Assembly: GCA_044224905.1 (NCBI GenBank)
Contig: JBGAJN010000002.1
Location: 620,001 to 684,000, forward strand
Length of the DNA stretch: 64,000 nt
Direction of reading: 5' to 3'
Source: JBGAJN01 sp044224905
GTDB lineage: Bacteria; Verrucomicrobiota; Verrucomicrobiia; Limisphaerales; JBGAJN01
Below, piece by piece: positions 26,408-34,965 of the stretch; position 1 is the first letter of the stretch; each line of letters starts with the position of its first letter. The notes below the pieces were generated by a model. That model worked only from the letters and a program-made list of their open reading frames with translations, was not told the origin of the DNA and did no database searches. Made by a program: the position numbers and the translations under genes.

Positions 26408-28552
26408 ATGAAGCCAAACGTTCCAAAACTACTCAACCGTTGGTTGCCACTCGCGCTGTTCACCTGTCTTACGTGGGCGCACTCAGTAACGGCAGTTAAC
26501 TTTCCTCTCCGCTGGCGTTGGTCGAATCCCAGCCCTCACGGCAACAACATTGCGGACATGGTTTCGGGACTGGGAATTACCGTCCAAGTAACCGAACGCG
26601 GCCAACTATACGCCAGCAGCGACTTGTTGTTCTGGGAGCCGCTCATCAGCGGTGTCACCAACGGACTGCGGGCCACGGCGTTCCTTGGAGATCGCCTTCT
26701 GGTCACCGGAGACAATGGACTAATCCTATGGGCCGATTCGCTGGAATTCTTCCAGCCCGCCGCCATCTCACCAGCAACCACCGATTGGTTTGAAGGCATC
26801 GCTACCTCGGACATCCTCGCTGTCGCGGTGGGTGACAATTCGTCAATTTATACAAGTTCAACGGGCACGAATTGGACCAAGGTCAACGTCACCTTTCCCG
26901 GCACGCCATGGCTGACCGGCATCACGTGGGGCCCGGTTAACGGCTTTGTTGCCGTCGGTGAAAAAGGCTTCGTCGCGCGCAGTTCCAATGGCACCAGTTG
27001 GAACCAGCGCAACAGCGGCACGACCAATTTCTTAAACCGCGTGCGCTTCGTAAATGGCCGTTACTACGCCTTCGGTGACAACGGAACAATGATCAGTAGT
27101 CTCGACGGAAGCACCTGGTCAGCCCTCGCCTCGGGAATGACGAACGGCCTTTACGATGCAACGGGTGACGGAACCAACGCCGTTTTCGCCGGCGACCCGG
27201 AAGTTCGAGTCGGACCGGGATTCCCCCCAGCGCTCGTCGATGAAATCGCTGCCGTAGCCAACTCCAATCGCCCGCCACGGTGGACTTACTTCGCGGCAAA
27301 TTGGTTGACGAATCAATTTCTGATCGCCGGACGCACCGGCATGACGGTGCAGGGATTTAAAACCAACGCAGCCGACGCCAACTTCACTTGGCTCACGCAT
27401 AGTGACCCGGTTCGCAATTGGCTATGGGACGTCGTGCGCCTGCCCGAGTTCTACGTCGCGGTCGGCGATTTCGGGACCATCCTCACCAGTGACGGCGGAT
27501 TGAACTGGGATTTGGAAGTTACACCCCCGTCCGCCACGAACTCCGTTCTTCTCGGTATTGGCGGAACAACGAACACACTCGTCGCGGTAGGCAACAAGGG
27601 CACAATTCTTTACAGCCAGCGCGGGTTCACCAACATCGTGGTCACGAACCTAGTCGGTTCCAACAGTTTCGTGCTCACCAACACCGTGAACACCCTCGGC
27701 TCCGTCTGGCAGTCCGTGCAGTCATCCCCCACGACCAACGACCTTCACGGCATTGCCGTTTATGGAAATCTATTCGTCGCCTGCGGGGCCAATGGCACAA
27801 TACTCACGAGCAGTGACAGCGGAACCAACTGGACTCTCCGAGCTTCTGGCACGAACGCGTACCTCTCGAGCATCGCATCAACTAGTAACGGAGTTGTTGC
27901 CGTAGGCGCGCGCGGAACCATTCTCACCAGCACCGACGGCATCACCGGTTGGATACCTATTCCAACCGGCTCGACGAATTGGATTTACCGAGTCCGCCAA
28001 TTGGAAGACAAGCTGGTCGCCGTCGGCGAAAACGGCACCATCTTCACCAGCCCCAATCGCACGACTTGGGCACCTCAAGCTTCAGGCACGACTTCATGGC
28101 TGAATGACGTGACGCGCATTACCGACACCAACACATTTTTCTTTGCCATCGGTACCCAAGGCACTGCATTGGCCAGCAGCAACGGCATCACGTGGACAAA
28201 CATCGGCACGATCACGGGCAAAGCACTGTACGGCGCAGCTAACAATGGCGCGGGACAACTCCTCGCCGTGGGTGTCGAGGGCGCCATCTTACGCGCACAA
28301 ACCACCTTGATTACCAACCAACCCAGGATCCTCAGCTACTCCCGTGGCGGATCGAACAATGCATTTTTGTTCGTTGGCAAACCGGATCAAAAGTTAAGTC
28401 TTGATCGAAGCGTTGATTTATCCAGCCCGACCAATTGGATTGCGGGGCCGCTGATCGAAGTGCTCGACCCCTCCGGGACTTCAGTCACTGTTGAACCCGC
28501 CGGCACCAACGAACCCCCGGCGAAATTCTTCCGGGTGCGCCTGGTTCAGTAG
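26408..28552 (+). CDS. Exported 13-repeat BNR/Ycf48-like beta-propeller
   Basis: 714 residues with a signal peptide. Thirteen copies of a short motif of the form A-V-G-x-x-G-T-I-L-T-S-x-D-G-x-x-W are visible, for example VAVGDFGTILTSDGGLNW, VGARGTILTSTDG and VGENGTIFTSPNRTTW, spaced by about 40-60 residues. These are photosystem-II-stability/BNR propeller blades, enough for two propellers. The last 70 residues (FLFVGKPDQKLSLDRSVDLS to KFFRVRLVQ) match the C-terminal sandwich module common in secreted verrucomicrobial proteins. Asn/Thr/Ser are strikingly frequent. It is most likely a surface binding or structural protein; no catalytic site is evident. It ends 26 bases from the stop of a convergent cytochrome gene. 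Confidence 0.85.
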   Translation: MKPNVPKLLNRWLPLALFTCLTWAHSVTAVNFPLRWRWSNPSPHGNNIADMVSGLGITVQVTERGQLYASSDLLFWEPLISGVTNGLRATAFLGDRLLVTGDNGLILWADSLEFFQPAAISPATTDWFEGIATSDILAVAVGDNSSIYTSSTGTNWTKVNVTFPGTPWLTGITWGPVNGFVAVGEKGFVARSSNGTSWNQRNSGTTNFLNRVRFVNGRYYAFGDNGTMISSLDGSTWSALASGMTNGLYDATGDGTNAVFAGDPEVRVGPGFPPALVDEIAAVANSNRPPRWTYFAANWLTNQFLIAGRTGMTVQGFKTNAADANFTWLTHSDPVRNWLWDVVRLPEFYVAVGDFGTILTSDGGLNWDLEVTPPSATNSVLLGIGGTTNTLVAVGNKGTILYSQRGFTNIVVTNLVGSNSFVLTNTVNTLGSVWQSVQSSPTTNDLHGIAVYGNLFVACGANGTILTSSDSGTNWTLRASGTNAYLSSIASTSNGVVAVGARGTILTSTDGITGWIPIPTGSTNWIYRVRQLEDKLVAVGENGTIFTSPNRTTWAPQASGTTSWLNDVTRITDTNTFFFAIGTQGTALASSNGITWTNIGTITGKALYGAANNGAGQLLAVGVEGAILRAQTTLITNQPRILSYSRGGSNNAFLFVGKPDQKLSLDRSVDLSSPTNWIAGPLIEVLDPSGTSVTVEPAGTNEPPAKFFRVRLVQ

Positions 28553-28578
28553 GCAGAGGACAAAACGAAGAATTTGAG

Positions 28579-29682
28579 CTATTGCCCCTCGGCTTTCGTC
28601 CCCTTGTTGCCCAGAGCCGTCCGGTGGTCCGAGGACTTAGGCAAGAGTTTTGCCAACTGTGCGTCCAGCGCTGCAAACTTCGTTCCGTCGTGCTTCTTGC
28701 TGAACTGCTCGGCCAACCGCGTGATCTCGTTCGCGGCATTGGCGATTTCTTCGCTGTGGCCGGTGGTCAGCTTGAGTCCGGACGCGATGGTGACGGACTG
28801 ACCGAACTCAGGAATTTTGAGGATCGCCTGGAGGTCGCGGATTTCCTCGATCAAATTCCGCACGCTTTGCGCGTGTTGCACCGCATAAGTGTAGCGTCCG
28901 TCGGGCAGGCGGAGGAAATTCCCGTTCTTATCAACCGGTGCGTCAGTACTGCGTGAAATGGCTTCCAGACTGTGCGAGAGGTGCAGGAGCTTGCCCGTAA
29001 GAAACAGCATCCGCTTGCGCGCCGCCGGAATCGGCTGAGGATCGTTGCTGTTGCTCTTCACCGGCTTGCCTTCACGGGCGACGAGGAAGTTGTGCTTCAC
29101 TTCGCCGGAATACCAGGAGAGCAGTTCGAAGTTGTCCGAGAGCGCCGCGTGCCCCGCTTTGTTTACGAGCGCTTCGTCGTCGACCACGTGGCATTCGTAA
29201 CAACTGTGGGCCATGTTGAAGACCGATTCCGGGTGCCGCATTCCCAACGAGAGAGCTTTTTCCACGCGTTCAGTCCGAGTCAGCGATTTGTTATTGTGAA
29301 TCTCGATCCAACGTTCGCCGCCACCATGACAGGATTCACAACTGACGCCCGCGGTTGCTTGCACACCGCCGGACTGCTTTTCCTGGGTGAAGTGACAACG
29401 AATGCAACTTTCGCTGGTCGCAATGTCCTCGGATTTGATGCCAATCGCTTTCGCCATTCTCTGCGCGGCTTCCGTGGTGGCTAAACGGGCAAATGACGTG
29501 GCGTGGGCGCTTTGCTCCCAGCTCTTGCCGATGGACCCATGACAGTCGCGGCAGGTCTCAACCCCGACGATTCGTTCGGGTTCAATCGGCGCACGCTGGG
29601 CGCGACACCAGGCGCCAGTCGTTAGCAAAGCGGATGCGATGAATACAATAGCGGTCGGGCGGAGCAATCTTGGGTTGGTCAC
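28579..29682 (-). CDS. Exported tetraheme cytochrome c, c554-like
   Basis: About 367 residues with a signal peptide (PRLLRPTAIVFIASALLTTG). Four c-type heme motifs lie at about 46-50 (CRDCH), 95-99 (CIRCH), 117-121 (CESCH) and 163-167 (CYECH), numbered from a TTG at 29688, with further His that could be distal ligands (SAHATSFARL, MAHSC). This fits the cytochrome c554/multiheme family. The C-terminal half has no hemes and is helical (LTGKLLHLSHSLEAI, LIEEIRDLQAIL, ANEITRLAEQF). The GTG at 29682 or the TTG at 29688 may be the start. It is divergent from the pentaheme cytochrome gene across 125 A+T-rich bases, so the two are probably co-regulated. Confidence 0.88.
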   Translation of the reverse strand: MTNPRLLRPTAIVFIASALLTTGAWCRAQRAPIEPERIVGVETCRDCHGSIGKSWEQSAHATSFARLATTEAAQRMAKAIGIKSEDIATSESCIRCHFTQEKQSGGVQATAGVSCESCHGGGERWIEIHNNKSLTRTERVEKALSLGMRHPESVFNMAHSCYECHVVDDEALVNKAGHAALSDNFELLSWYSGEVKHNFLVAREGKPVKSNSNDPQPIPAARKRMLFLTGKLLHLSHSLEAISRSTDAPVDKNGNFLRLPDGRYTYAVQHAQSVRNLIEEIRDLQAILKIPEFGQSVTIASGLKLTTGHSEEIANAANEITRLAEQFSKKHDGTKFAALDAQLAKLLPKSSDHRTALGNKGTKAEGQ

Positions 29683-29688
29683 GGGCAA

Positions 29689-29813
29689 TCAAGGGTTGGA
29701 AGTTGGTTCTGAGATTGGTTTTCAATTGAGCATTGCAAGATGACTTGGAAATATTCAATTTATTTTATTAAATCTTGCTTGAACCACAACCAACCAACCA
29801 CCGATTGCACTGA
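29689..29813. promoter_or_regulatory. Divergent, A+T-rich promoter region of two multiheme cytochrome genes
   Basis: This 125-base gap is much richer in A+T than the rest of the window. On the plus strand TTGGAA at 29745-29750 and TTAAAT at 29768-29773 are 17 bases apart, a possible -35/-10 pair for the pentaheme gene. No clear operator palindrome was seen. Confidence 0.35.
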
Positions 29814-32264
29814 TTGAACCATTTTTTGAGTTTCGTCTCCCCTCCACTTAAACCCAACCGCAAATCCCAAATCCGAATCGCGACGCTTATCATAGCGCTC
29901 TCGTTGGCCGCGGGTTTGCGTTCGGTCGCGGCGGAAAAATCTGACTCGGCAACGGCGCCCGACGCCGCCGCCAAGGCTCACACGACTTACCTTCAGGTGC
30001 TCCGCGAGAGCAAACGGTTTCCCACTGCTGCCACCTGCGCGCAGTGCCATCCCGATCACTACTCCGAGTGGTCGGTGTCAGCACACGCGTATGCCATGCT
30101 GGATCCGGTGTTCAGCTCACTGCACACGCTGCTGGCCGACCGGACTTCCGGCTCCAACGGCGACTTTTGCATTCGCTGCCACAGCGAGGTCGGGATGTAT
30201 CGCGAGGAGAAACTGCTCGGGAGCAGTTTGCTGCGTTCGCCCATCATGATCGAGGGCGTGAGTTGCGTGGCGTGCCATCGCGTCGACCGGGATTTCGGCA
30301 AGGCTAATGGCCGCATTTCGATGACCATGGGTTCGGTCACCGAACCGGTCTATGGCACGGGCGGCAACACCAACCTGAAGGCCGCCATCGATCGCAAGGA
30401 TTTCGGTCTCGTCACCGACCCGGGCGAAATCGGCAAGCAGGTCCACAAGGACGCGATCAGGTTTCCATTCCTCGGAACCTCGGCAGCGTGCGCAACTTGC
30501 CACGAACTGGTCTCTCCCGGTGGCTTGCGCGTGGATAACACGTTTACCGAATACAAAAACTCACCGGCGAGCGCGCAAGGCACGACCTGTCAGGACTGTC
30601 ACATGAGCCAGACGCCCGGATGGGCGATGCCGGCGGAGAAACGTCTCGCTGCGGATGGACGTGATTTGAATTTCGCTTTCGGTCCCGCCGCCAAGGTGCG
30701 CAATTCGCCACGCGATCCGAAGGCTGGATTACCCACGCCACCACGCAAACGCACGAGCCACATGTTTGTCGGCCCCGACTACAGCATCGTCCATCCAGGC
30801 ATATATCCGCACTCGCTGGAGGCGCGCGAATTCACGTTCGCGAATCGATTCCGCAAGACCGTTACCGATCAAAACTCGTCTGCGCCCGCGAATGCCAAGG
30901 TTGGCACCGCTGCCGAACAAAATACCGCCCGCGAAGCCGCGCTGATCAACGCCGGGGAAGATGCTCGTCGGCACGCGCTCTCGGACTGGATCAGCTTCCG
31001 CTGGTGGGAAGGTTGGGGCACACCGGCTTTCGAGAAGAAACTCTCCGCCGACGAACGTCAACGCCGCCTTGCCGGCGTGGGCTTTCCTTGGGCCGATCCG
31101 CAGGACGAAACCGGTTCGCGGCAACGTCGTGAAGCCGGGCGCGTCATTCTCAGTCGCCAATTCAATCTGTTGAACCGAGCCCACGTCGAACGCACGCGTC
31201 TCCTGCGCCGCGCGATTCAGCTGAAGGAATTTCAGATCGCCCGCGATGACGATTCGGGCCTGCGCTTCTCCGTCGACGTGCACAACGTGATGAACGGTCA
31301 CTCGGTGCCGTCGGGCGTGGACGCGGATCGCGAAATGTTTCTTGAGGTCACGGTGCTGGATGCGCAGGGGCGCGTCCTCTTCCGCTCCGGTGACCGCGAT
31401 CCCAACGGCGACATCCGCGACCTTCACTCCTCATACGTTCACGCCCACGCGCCGAAAACCGATGCGTGGCTCGAAGCGTCCGCGTGGAGAACGAAGGCCG
31501 GCCTGCCGCTGCGCAGCGAAGACCGCCGCTGGGAACTCGACTCGCAATTGTTCCTGCTCCAATCGCGTTTCATTACTCACAACCTAGTCAGCGGCGAACG
31601 TGAGCAGGAATTGCCGCTCAACTTCTCGCACGATCCCTTGCCGTTTATACGTCCGTCCGGAAAAGCGGAGATTCACACGGGCGGCGCCGGCGCGGTGCGG
31701 AAACAGAACCGCACGCTGCCACCGCTTGGCCATCGAGTCGCCGAGTATCGCGTGGAAAAGGATCAACTCACCGGCGCGCGGCCTTATCGCATTGAACTGC
31801 GTTTCATTGTGCAGGCGATGACGGCGAACTTCGTCAAAGCGATGTCTCCCGTGGGCTTTGATTATAATCTCTCGGCTCGCGAAGTCGCCACGCGCCTGGT
31901 CTATGGCCATCAGGTCAACGATTCACCCGAGCCGACCCAACGTCGCGGCGGCGCCGTCACCGTCTGGCGCCAATCCATCCCCGTCACCGACGCCAGCCGC
32001 CGACTCGATCTGACGCCCACGCCCGCCGAGGTGCTCGACGTTCCGGAATCCGAGTATCCGTTTCCGCACACGACTGAGGCGGAAATTCACGCACGCGAAA
32101 CCAAGGTCGGCACCGGCGCGGAAGCCCGCCAGTTTTTGCTCAAGCATCTGGGCCCCCTAATGCCGGAGCTCTGGCCCAACGGCGTACCGGAAGGTTTGCC
32201 ATTTCTTCCGCCCAAAGACGCGAAGGCAACTTCTTCACCCAAGGCTACGGAGGGCAAGCCGTGA
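29814..32264 (+). CDS. Exported pentaheme cytochrome c with large heme-free C-terminal part
   Basis: 816 residues from a TTG (start uncertain; no ATG lies before the signal segment RIATLIIALSLAAGLRSVAA). Five c-heme motifs are at about 75-79 (CAQCH), 119-123 (CIRCH), 151-155 (CVACH), 226-230 (CATCH) and 259-263 (CQDCH). The remaining 550 residues have no heme. They include beta-sandwich-like sequence (NVMNGHSVPSGVDADREMFLEVTV), as in multiheme cytochromes that bind partners. The last four bases overlap the start of the outer-membrane barrel gene (GTGA), indicating coupled translation. An electron-transfer role in the periplasm or through the outer membrane is likely; donor and acceptor are unknown. 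Confidence 0.88.
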   Translation: MNHFLSFVSPPLKPNRKSQIRIATLIIALSLAAGLRSVAAEKSDSATAPDAAAKAHTTYLQVLRESKRFPTAATCAQCHPDHYSEWSVSAHAYAMLDPVFSSLHTLLADRTSGSNGDFCIRCHSEVGMYREEKLLGSSLLRSPIMIEGVSCVACHRVDRDFGKANGRISMTMGSVTEPVYGTGGNTNLKAAIDRKDFGLVTDPGEIGKQVHKDAIRFPFLGTSAACATCHELVSPGGLRVDNTFTEYKNSPASAQGTTCQDCHMSQTPGWAMPAEKRLAADGRDLNFAFGPAAKVRNSPRDPKAGLPTPPRKRTSHMFVGPDYSIVHPGIYPHSLEAREFTFANRFRKTVTDQNSSAPANAKVGTAAEQNTAREAALINAGEDARRHALSDWISFRWWEGWGTPAFEKKLSADERQRRLAGVGFPWADPQDETGSRQRREAGRVILSRQFNLLNRAHVERTRLLRRAIQLKEFQIARDDDSGLRFSVDVHNVMNGHSVPSGVDADREMFLEVTVLDAQGRVLFRSGDRDPNGDIRDLHSSYVHAHAPKTDAWLEASAWRTKAGLPLRSEDRRWELDSQLFLLQSRFITHNLVSGEREQELPLNFSHDPLPFIRPSGKAEIHTGGAGAVRKQNRTLPPLGHRVAEYRVEKDQLTGARPYRIELRFIVQAMTANFVKAMSPVGFDYNLSAREVATRLVYGHQVNDSPEPTQRRGGAVTVWRQSIPVTDASRRLDLTPTPAEVLDVPESEYPFPHTTEAEIHARETKVGTGAEARQFLLKHLGPLMPELWPNGVPEGLPFLPPKDAKATSSPKATEGKP

Positions 32265-33820
32265 GCCGCATTACCTGCGACATTCGTCGCCGTAGAATTG
32301 GAAAAAAGCGCGCCACCAAGTTGCGCCGCGTTTTTAGTGTAAAATCAATTGCGGTGCTCGCGTTGATTGCTTCCGGCGTGTGCACGCAGTCGCAAGCCGA
32401 GACCAGTCCGTATGGGTTAAGCGAGCAGATCGTTCCCTACGAGCAATTCGGCAAGGGCCTTCTCGATCGCCAGCGGACCCTCACCGAGCGCCTCGACGAC
32501 GCTTTCTTCTCCCAGAATCGCGAGCGCGAACAATTGATCGAGCAGCGTGCGCTGAAAGACACCTACACAATACTACCCGACCGTCGCAGCTTCTTCGGCG
32601 GCGATCGTTTCCTCAGTCCGGGCCCGCTCACGCCGGGCGTGAAGCTTCCGACCGGCGCTACTTGGCGGCCGTCGTTCTTCGTGTTCGGCACGATGCGCAC
32701 CGCGGTGCAGACGTATCATCAAGGCCCCGCCGATATCAGCGAATGGGCGAACCGTCTCGACATTTACGGCAACCTCAGCCTTTCCGGCACCGAGCGCTTG
32801 CTGGTCGGATTCCGCCCCTTCGATCACAACGGCAACTACTCGGGATACACGTTCGAAGGCGCGGCGCCCAAGAAAGGTTGGAACAACGGACTCAATCTCG
32901 ATCCCACCACCTTGTTCTTCGAGGGCGACTTCGGCGAAATCTTCCCGCGCCTCGATCCGAAGGATAAACACAACCTTGATTACGGCTTCTCGATCGGTCG
33001 GCAGCCCTTGCTTCTGCAGGACGGCATCATGCTCGACGACACGGTCGACGCGATCGGGATCACGCGCCAGCATTTGTATATTTTAGGCGCCTCTTCCGCG
33101 CGCGTCTCGGCGTTGGTCGGCCTTCACGATGTTCATCGCGGCGATCGTATCCGCGACAACCACGCCCACTTTTACGCCCTGTCGAGCGCCTTCGATTATG
33201 ACGTCAACACGTTCGAGGTGGACGCCGCCTATGTAGACGGCACCGACAACAGCGGCGGCGACGGCATGTATATCGGCTTGGGGCAAACCCGCCGCTACGG
33301 TCACTGGAATTCCACCCTTCGCGCGAACGGTTCGTGGGCGATGCAGCGAAACACGCCGGCGGTCAACAGCGGCTGGCTGTTCACGCACGAACTCTCGCGC
33401 ACGATGTCCTACAATGCGGACATCGCGTATCTGAACACGTACGTAGGAGTCGATAACTACACTTCCGTCGGGCGCGACCCAACGACGGGCGGGCCGCTCG
33501 GACGAATCGGGCTTCTCAACCGCACCGTGGGCATCGGTACCTACGGCACCGCGCTGAGCAACGGGTCCGGACGTTCTGGCGGCGCCTCTCTCGGCTACCA
33601 ACACTTTTTCGACCCGCTTTTCTATCACCAGCTGCTCGTGGAAGTCGGCGTGCGCGTTCCCTACCGAGCCAGTGCAGGAGACACCACCGCAGCTTTGGGA
33701 GCCCAATACCAGTGGGGCTTCGGTCGCGGCTTTATCTGGGCTCTCGGCGGTTTCGGCTCCGTCGCCGAACGTGGCGCGACTGGATTCGGCGCGCGCACGG
33801 AGTTGCTGCGGAAGTTCTGA
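32261..33820 (+). CDS. Outer-membrane beta-barrel coupled to the pentaheme cytochrome
   Basis: 519 residues from a GTG within GTGA at the end of the cytochrome gene. The basic N-terminus (RRRRIGKKRATKLRRVFS) is followed by a signal segment IAVLALIASGVCTQSQA. A short helical stretch comes next, then many Tyr/Trp/Gly-rich strands (LNLDPTTLFFEGDFGEIFPR, DYGFSIGRQPLLLQDGI, YGHWNSTLRANGSWAMQRN, ALGAQYQWGFGRGFIWALGG) and the end GARTELLRKF with terminal Phe. It looks like a large porin or alginate-export-like barrel. Coupling to a multiheme cytochrome makes it a candidate sheath for a transmembrane electron conduit, as in MtrB-type systems, though it is shorter than MtrB and the homology is unproven. 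Confidence 0.82.
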   Translation: MSRITCDIRRRRIGKKRATKLRRVFSVKSIAVLALIASGVCTQSQAETSPYGLSEQIVPYEQFGKGLLDRQRTLTERLDDAFFSQNREREQLIEQRALKDTYTILPDRRSFFGGDRFLSPGPLTPGVKLPTGATWRPSFFVFGTMRTAVQTYHQGPADISEWANRLDIYGNLSLSGTERLLVGFRPFDHNGNYSGYTFEGAAPKKGWNNGLNLDPTTLFFEGDFGEIFPRLDPKDKHNLDYGFSIGRQPLLLQDGIMLDDTVDAIGITRQHLYILGASSARVSALVGLHDVHRGDRIRDNHAHFYALSSAFDYDVNTFEVDAAYVDGTDNSGGDGMYIGLGQTRRYGHWNSTLRANGSWAMQRNTPAVNSGWLFTHELSRTMSYNADIAYLNTYVGVDNYTSVGRDPTTGGPLGRIGLLNRTVGIGTYGTALSNGSGRSGGASLGYQHFFDPLFYHQLLVEVGVRVPYRASAGDTTAALGAQYQWGFGRGFIWALGGFGSVAERGATGFGARTELLRKF

Positions 33821-33901
33821 CCTCGTGTCCGGAATAAAGCTCGGCACTTCGCAGCCGCCCATTTAGCCGGCCCGTCGCCAAACAGCCCGCAAAACGGAAA
33901 A

Positions 33902-34783
33902 TCACCCTCGTTCACCAACTTGCGTTCCGAGCAACGCAACAAATGCCCGTGCCGCCGCGGACCACGGGTGGCCGCGGCGTGCGATCAATCCCAACGTGCG
34001 CTCGACGCGCGGTTCGCGCAGGCGCACGACCGTCAGCCCCTTCTGCGGTGTGCGCGCAGCCAACTCGGGCACGATAGCGAGACCGAGCCCGGCACCAACG
34101 AGCGCGCGTACGGTTTCCAACTCGCCACTCTCGCACGCGATGCGCGGCTCGAATCCCGCTGCGCGACAGGCCGCCAGCGCCGTATCGCGAGCGCGGCCCT
34201 TGTAGAAAACAAAGGACTCCGCCGCGAGCTGCGCTAGCCGGATGGATTTCTGCCGCGCGATCGGATGCTTCGTGGAAACCAGCGCGACAAATGCCTCGGT
34301 CACCAAGTCCCGCACGTCGTAGAGTTCCTTGCTGACGGGTAATTGGAGAAAGCCCAGCTCCGCACGACCGGATTCGACGAGCTCGGCGACTCGTTCGGAA
34401 CTCTCTTCTACGAGCAACAGTTCCACCTTCGGATGTTGCTGGCGAAATCCCCGGATGACCTCCGGCAACCAGCACGCACTCACGCTGGGAATCGTCGCCA
34501 CGACGAGACGCCCGCCGCGGAGTTGCGCGACCTCGGCGACGGTTTGCTTAGCGCCCTCTGCTTGCGCGAGCAGCGCTTCGGCGCGCGGTAATAAGGCCTC
34601 GCCGGCGGCGGTTAGATGCGTTTGCTTGCGTCCGCGCACGAACAGTGGCGTGCCGAGTTCGGCTTCGAGATTTTTCATCTGCTGACTGAGCGCCGGCTGC
34701 GCGATGCGCAAACGCTCCGCGGCGCGGGTGAAATTCTTCTGCCGTGCGATCTCGATGAAGTAGGCGAGTTGGTAAAGTTCCAT
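33902..34783 (-). CDS. LysR-type transcriptional regulator
   Basis: 293 residues from ATG 34783 (a frame start 42 bases upstream would add a non-homologous leader). The N-terminal helix-turn-helix is complete: MELYQLAYFIEIARQKNFTRAAERLRIAQPALSQ in two parts, then LEAELGTPLFVRGRKQTHLTAAGE. The effector domain follows (GRLVVATIPSVSACWLPEVI, VESGRAELGFLQLP, GLGLAIVPELAAR). It is divergent from the DapA-like gene across 182 bases that hold three perfect inverted repeats, the usual layout for a regulator of the neighbouring catabolic operon. A decayed copy of its 3' end exists at 23900. Confidence 0.95.
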   Translation of the reverse strand: MELYQLAYFIEIARQKNFTRAAERLRIAQPALSQQMKNLEAELGTPLFVRGRKQTHLTAAGEALLPRAEALLAQAEGAKQTVAEVAQLRGGRLVVATIPSVSACWLPEVIRGFRQQHPKVELLLVEESSERVAELVESGRAELGFLQLPVSKELYDVRDLVTEAFVALVSTKHPIARQKSIRLAQLAAESFVFYKGRARDTALAACRAAGFEPRIACESGELETVRALVGAGLGLAIVPELAARTPQKGLTVVRLREPRVERTLGLIARRGHPWSAAARAFVALLGTQVGERG

Positions 34784-34796
34784 ATGGGCGTTTCTT

Positions 34797-34891
34797 GAGC
34801 TACGGATGAAACACGGATTGCACAAAGAGTTGATGCGGTGCCATGCCGTAGCTCTGTTTCAGACGTGTTCAATCCGTGGCTGGTCTGAAAC
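34797..34891. promoter_or_regulatory. Interleaved inverted repeats between the LysR gene and its divergent operon
   Basis: Three perfect 9-base inverted repeats: 34797-34805 with 34846-34854, 34812-34820 with 34870-34878, and 34856-34864 with 34883-34891. They interlock rather than nest simply, so they could form alternative structures or serve as spaced half-sites for a LysR tetramer. The region upstream of the DapA-like start (34910-34950) is A+T-rich and could hold its promoter. Confidence 0.55.
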
Positions 34892-34965
34892 ATCCGATTT
34901 TCCAATCATTAGCATCCGAAAATAATCTTTTTCCTATCGTCTAGCCGCCGCTAGCCTCGGCGTCA

